A DNA stretch of 10,114 bases, taken from the NCBI GenBank assembly GCA_026712885.1, contig JAPOPO010000009.1:1-10114 (forward strand). Reading direction: 5' to 3'. This DNA comes from Rhodospirillales bacterium (GTDB lineage: Bacteria > Pseudomonadota > Alphaproteobacteria > UBA828). A program made the position numbers and the translations under genes. The notes beneath the pieces are model-generated. The model had not been told where the DNA came from and did no database searches. It saw only the letters and a program-made list of their open reading frames with translations. Below are positions 8,425 through 10,114 of this stretch, in pieces (position 1 is the first letter of the stretch; each line of letters begins with the position of its first letter).

Positions 8425-8634
8425 ATGTCGTTCTTCGATATGGGCGGCTACGCTGCCTATGTGTGGCCGGCCTTCGGCGCCGCGGCCGTCATCATGGTCG
8501 CGCTCCTCGTGCTGAGCATTCGCACCATGCGCGCACGGGAGGCGGCGCTCCGAGCCCTCGAGGCCACTGCCCGCCGGCAACGTGCCGCCGAGGGGGACGA
8601 CGACCGTGACGGGGAGCAGAACGCCCCGGCATGA
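8425..8634 (+). CDS. ccmD: Heme exporter protein CcmD
   Basis: Small membrane protein of system I cytochrome c maturation, which helps release holo-CcmE from the CcmABC complex. It has 69 residues. MSFFDMGGYAAYVWPAFGAA is a classic CcmD start, the single membrane segment spans about 12-34, and a charged, helical cytoplasmic tail (RTMRAREAALRALEATARRQ) follows. The tail ends in an acidic, low-complexity stretch. I preferred the ATG at 8425 over an upstream in-frame GTG at 8395 because family members begin at or near this Met; the ribosome site is weak. The stop overlaps the ccmE start (ATGA). Here it is the first gene of its operon, whereas it more often follows ccmC. Confidence 0.93.
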   Translation: MSFFDMGGYAAYVWPAFGAAAVIMVALLVLSIRTMRAREAALRALEATARRQRAAEGDDDRDGEQNAPA

Positions 8635-9074
8635 AGCGCAAGCACTGGCGGTTGGTCTTTGTCGGCGGGGGGCTCGGCGCACTCGGCCTCGCAGCGGGTT
8701 TGGTGCTCACTGCGCTCGACGACACGCTCGTCTTCTTCCATGACCCGAGTACGATCAAGGAGCGGCAGTTTTCGCCTGAGCAGCGGCTTCGCGTGGGCGG
8801 TCTGGTGGAGGAAGAGAGCGTGGTGAGGGGTGACGATGGGCTCACGGTGCGCTTCACCATCACCGACCTTGCTCATACCGTGCCCGTGACCTATCGCGGT
8901 ATTCTGCCCGACCTGTTCCGTGAGGGGCAGGGGGTGGTGGCCGAAGGCTATCTGAAGGGCGGCGTATTCGAGGCGGACGAGGTGCTCGCCAAGCACGACG
9001 AGAACTACATGCCCCGCGAAGTGGCGGATGCGCTGAAGAAGTCCGGCAACTGGAAGGGCGAGGGCGCCGAATGA
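8631..9074 (+). CDS. ccmE: Periplasmic heme chaperone CcmE
   Basis: Membrane-anchored periplasmic protein that covalently binds heme and passes it to CcmF/CcmH for attachment to apocytochrome c. It has 147 residues. The N-terminal signal anchor covers about 8-28, followed by the OB-fold domain with FRIGGLV-like RLRVGGLVEEESV, FTITDLAHTVPVTYRGILPDLFREGQG and VVAEGYLKGGVFEADEVLAKH. The heme-binding motif is HDENYMP, with the covalent ligand His122 and the axial ligand Tyr126, so this is the canonical His-type CcmE rather than the Cys-type variant. A flexible charged tail follows. Its ATG overlaps the ccmD stop by 4 nt and its own stop overlaps the ccmF start by 4 nt, so the three genes are translationally coupled. 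GGGGAG lies upstream within ccmD. Confidence 0.98.
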   Translation: MKRKHWRLVFVGGGLGALGLAAGLVLTALDDTLVFFHDPSTIKERQFSPEQRLRVGGLVEEESVVRGDDGLTVRFTITDLAHTVPVTYRGILPDLFREGQGVVAEGYLKGGVFEADEVLAKHDENYMPREVADALKKSGNWKGEGAE

Positions 9075-10114
9075 TCCCCGAGATCGGCCATTTCGCCCTG
9101 ATCCTCGCGCTGGCGATGGCGCTGGTGCAGACCGCCGCCGCGCCACTCGGCGCACGGCTTCGCGATGGCAGTTTGATGGCGCTGGCGCGGCCGGCGGCGG
9201 TGGCGCAGTTCGCCTTCATCTCTGCAGCGCTAGCCTGTCTGATGCAGGCCTTCGTGGTCTCCGACTTCTCGGTGGTGACGGTCGCCGACAACTCCCACTC
9301 GGCCAAGCCGTTGCTCTACAAGTTCACCGGCACCTGGGGCAATCACGAAGGCTCGATGCTGCTCTGGGTGTGGATTCTCGCGGTCTATGGTGCCGCCGTG
9401 GCGGTCTTCGGGCGCAACCTGCCGCCGTCGTTCCGCTCCTGGGTGCTGGCCGTGCAGGCGTTGATCGGGCTCGGATTCCTGGTCTTCGTGCTCGCCACGT
9501 CCAACCCCTTCCTGAGGCTCGATCCGGCGCCGTTCGACGGGCGCGACCTCAACCCGCTGCTGCAGGATCCAGGTCTCGCCTTTCATCCGCCGCTGCTCTA
9601 CCTCGGCTATGTCGGGCTCTCGACCGCGTTCGCCTTCGCCGTGGCGGCTCTGATCGAAGGGCGCGTGAATGCGGCCTGGGCGCGCTGGGTCCGGCCGTGG
9701 ACGCTGCTCTCATGGTGCGCGCTGACCGCCGGCATCGCGTTGGGTTCCTGGTGGGCCTACTACGAGCTCGGCTGGGGCGGGTACTGGTTCTGGGACCCGG
9801 TGGAGAACGCCTCCTTCATGCCCTGGTTGATGGCGACCGCGCTGCTGCACTCGTCAATCGTGGCGGAGAAGCGGGACAGCCTGAAGAGCTGGACCGTTCT
9901 GCTGGCGATTCTCGGTTTCTCGCTCAGCCTCTTGGGCACCTTCCTGGTGCGCTCCGGCGTCCTGACTTCGGTGCACAGCTTCGCCTCCGACCCGGCGCGC
10001 GGGGTCTACATCCTCGTGTTCCTGGTGATCGTGGTCGGCGGCTCGCTCATGCTCTACGCCTGGCGCGCACCGGGCATGCGGGCCGGCGGCTCGTTCCGCC
10101 CGCTCTCACGCGAA
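9071..10114 (+). CDS. ccmF: Heme lyase subunit CcmF, N-terminal part (runs off right edge)
   Basis: Polytopic inner-membrane protein that takes heme from CcmE and, with CcmH, attaches it to apocytochrome c. 348 residues are visible of an expected 640-660, and the frame stays open to the right edge. It starts MIPEIGHFALILALAMALVQ, followed by FTGTWGNHEGSMLLWVWIL (85-103), NPFLRLDPAPFDGRDLNPLL (145-164), and the WWD heme-handling motif beginning WGGYWFWDPVENASFMPW (235-252). The conserved histidines His172 (FHPPLLY), His260 (LLHSSI) and His302 (SVHSF) correspond to His173, His261 and His303 of E. coli CcmF; the fourth lies beyond the window. Membrane segments recur through the whole fragment. 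It starts inside the ccmE stop (ATGA). ccmG and ccmH would be expected to the right. Confidence 0.98.
   Translation, partial: MIPEIGHFALILALAMALVQTAAAPLGARLRDGSLMALARPAAVAQFAFISAALACLMQAFVVSDFSVVTVADNSHSAKPLLYKFTGTWGNHEGSMLLWVWILAVYGAAVAVFGRNLPPSFRSWVLAVQALIGLGFLVFVLATSNPFLRLDPAPFDGRDLNPLLQDPGLAFHPPLLYLGYVGLSTAFAFAVAALIEGRVNAAWARWVRPWTLLSWCALTAGIALGSWWAYYELGWGGYWFWDPVENASFMPWLMATALLHSSIVAEKRDSLKSWTVLLAILGFSLSLLGTFLVRSGVLTSVHSFASDPARGVYILVFLVIVVGGSLMLYAWRAPGMRAGGSFRPLSRE

Noticed and set aside
8457..9155. Minus-strand 232-residue frame opposite ccmD-ccmE
   Set aside because: It is a shadow of the coupled ccmD, ccmE and ccmF genes, which have unambiguous family motifs and overlapping start/stop codons.

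Overview
The window is GC-rich DNA (roughly two thirds G+C by eye) from a proteobacterium, most likely an alphaproteobacterium of Rhodospirillales-like affinity. The basis is the run DUF3576 lipoprotein - leuS - lptE - holA, an order I know from alphaproteobacteria, plus the alphaproteobacterial flavour of LeuRS, LptF and the Ccm proteins. No mobile element, CRISPR array, phage gene or rRNA is visible, and I see no clear new multi-gene system. Most of the window is conserved core chromosome.

Layout. (1) Positions 1-363, minus: the N-terminal part of LptF, an inner-membrane permease of the LPS exporter, running off the left edge. Its last 25 or so residues stop looking like LptF. A perfect TATAAT lies 5 nt upstream of its start. 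(2) 458-2613, minus: a two-gene operon encoding an isochorismatase-fold amidohydrolase (N-carbamoylsarcosine amidase-like) followed by an amidase-signature hydrolase; this is the only catabolic or accessory-looking part. (3) 2774-2847, plus: tRNA-Cys(GCA) with its own promoter, divergent from the amidohydrolase operon. (4) 2982-7793, plus: DUF3576 lipoprotein, leucyl-tRNA synthetase, LptE and DNA polymerase III delta subunit. A GC-rich hairpin sits between the first two, and leuS overlaps lptE by 14 nt. (5) 7810-8223, minus: a single EVE-domain protein, convergent with holA and divergent from the next operon. (6) 8425-10114, plus: ccmD-ccmE-ccmF, translationally coupled by two ATGA overlaps, with ccmF cut by the right edge.

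Functional themes. LptF and LptE belong to the same LPS transport machine, as permease and outer-membrane lipoprotein, but are encoded at separate places here. CcmD, CcmE and CcmF carry heme from the CcmABC complex to apocytochrome c; ccmABC are not next to them. LeuRS carries AMSKS in place of the canonical KMSKS signature. No stretch longer than about 205 bases lacks a gene.
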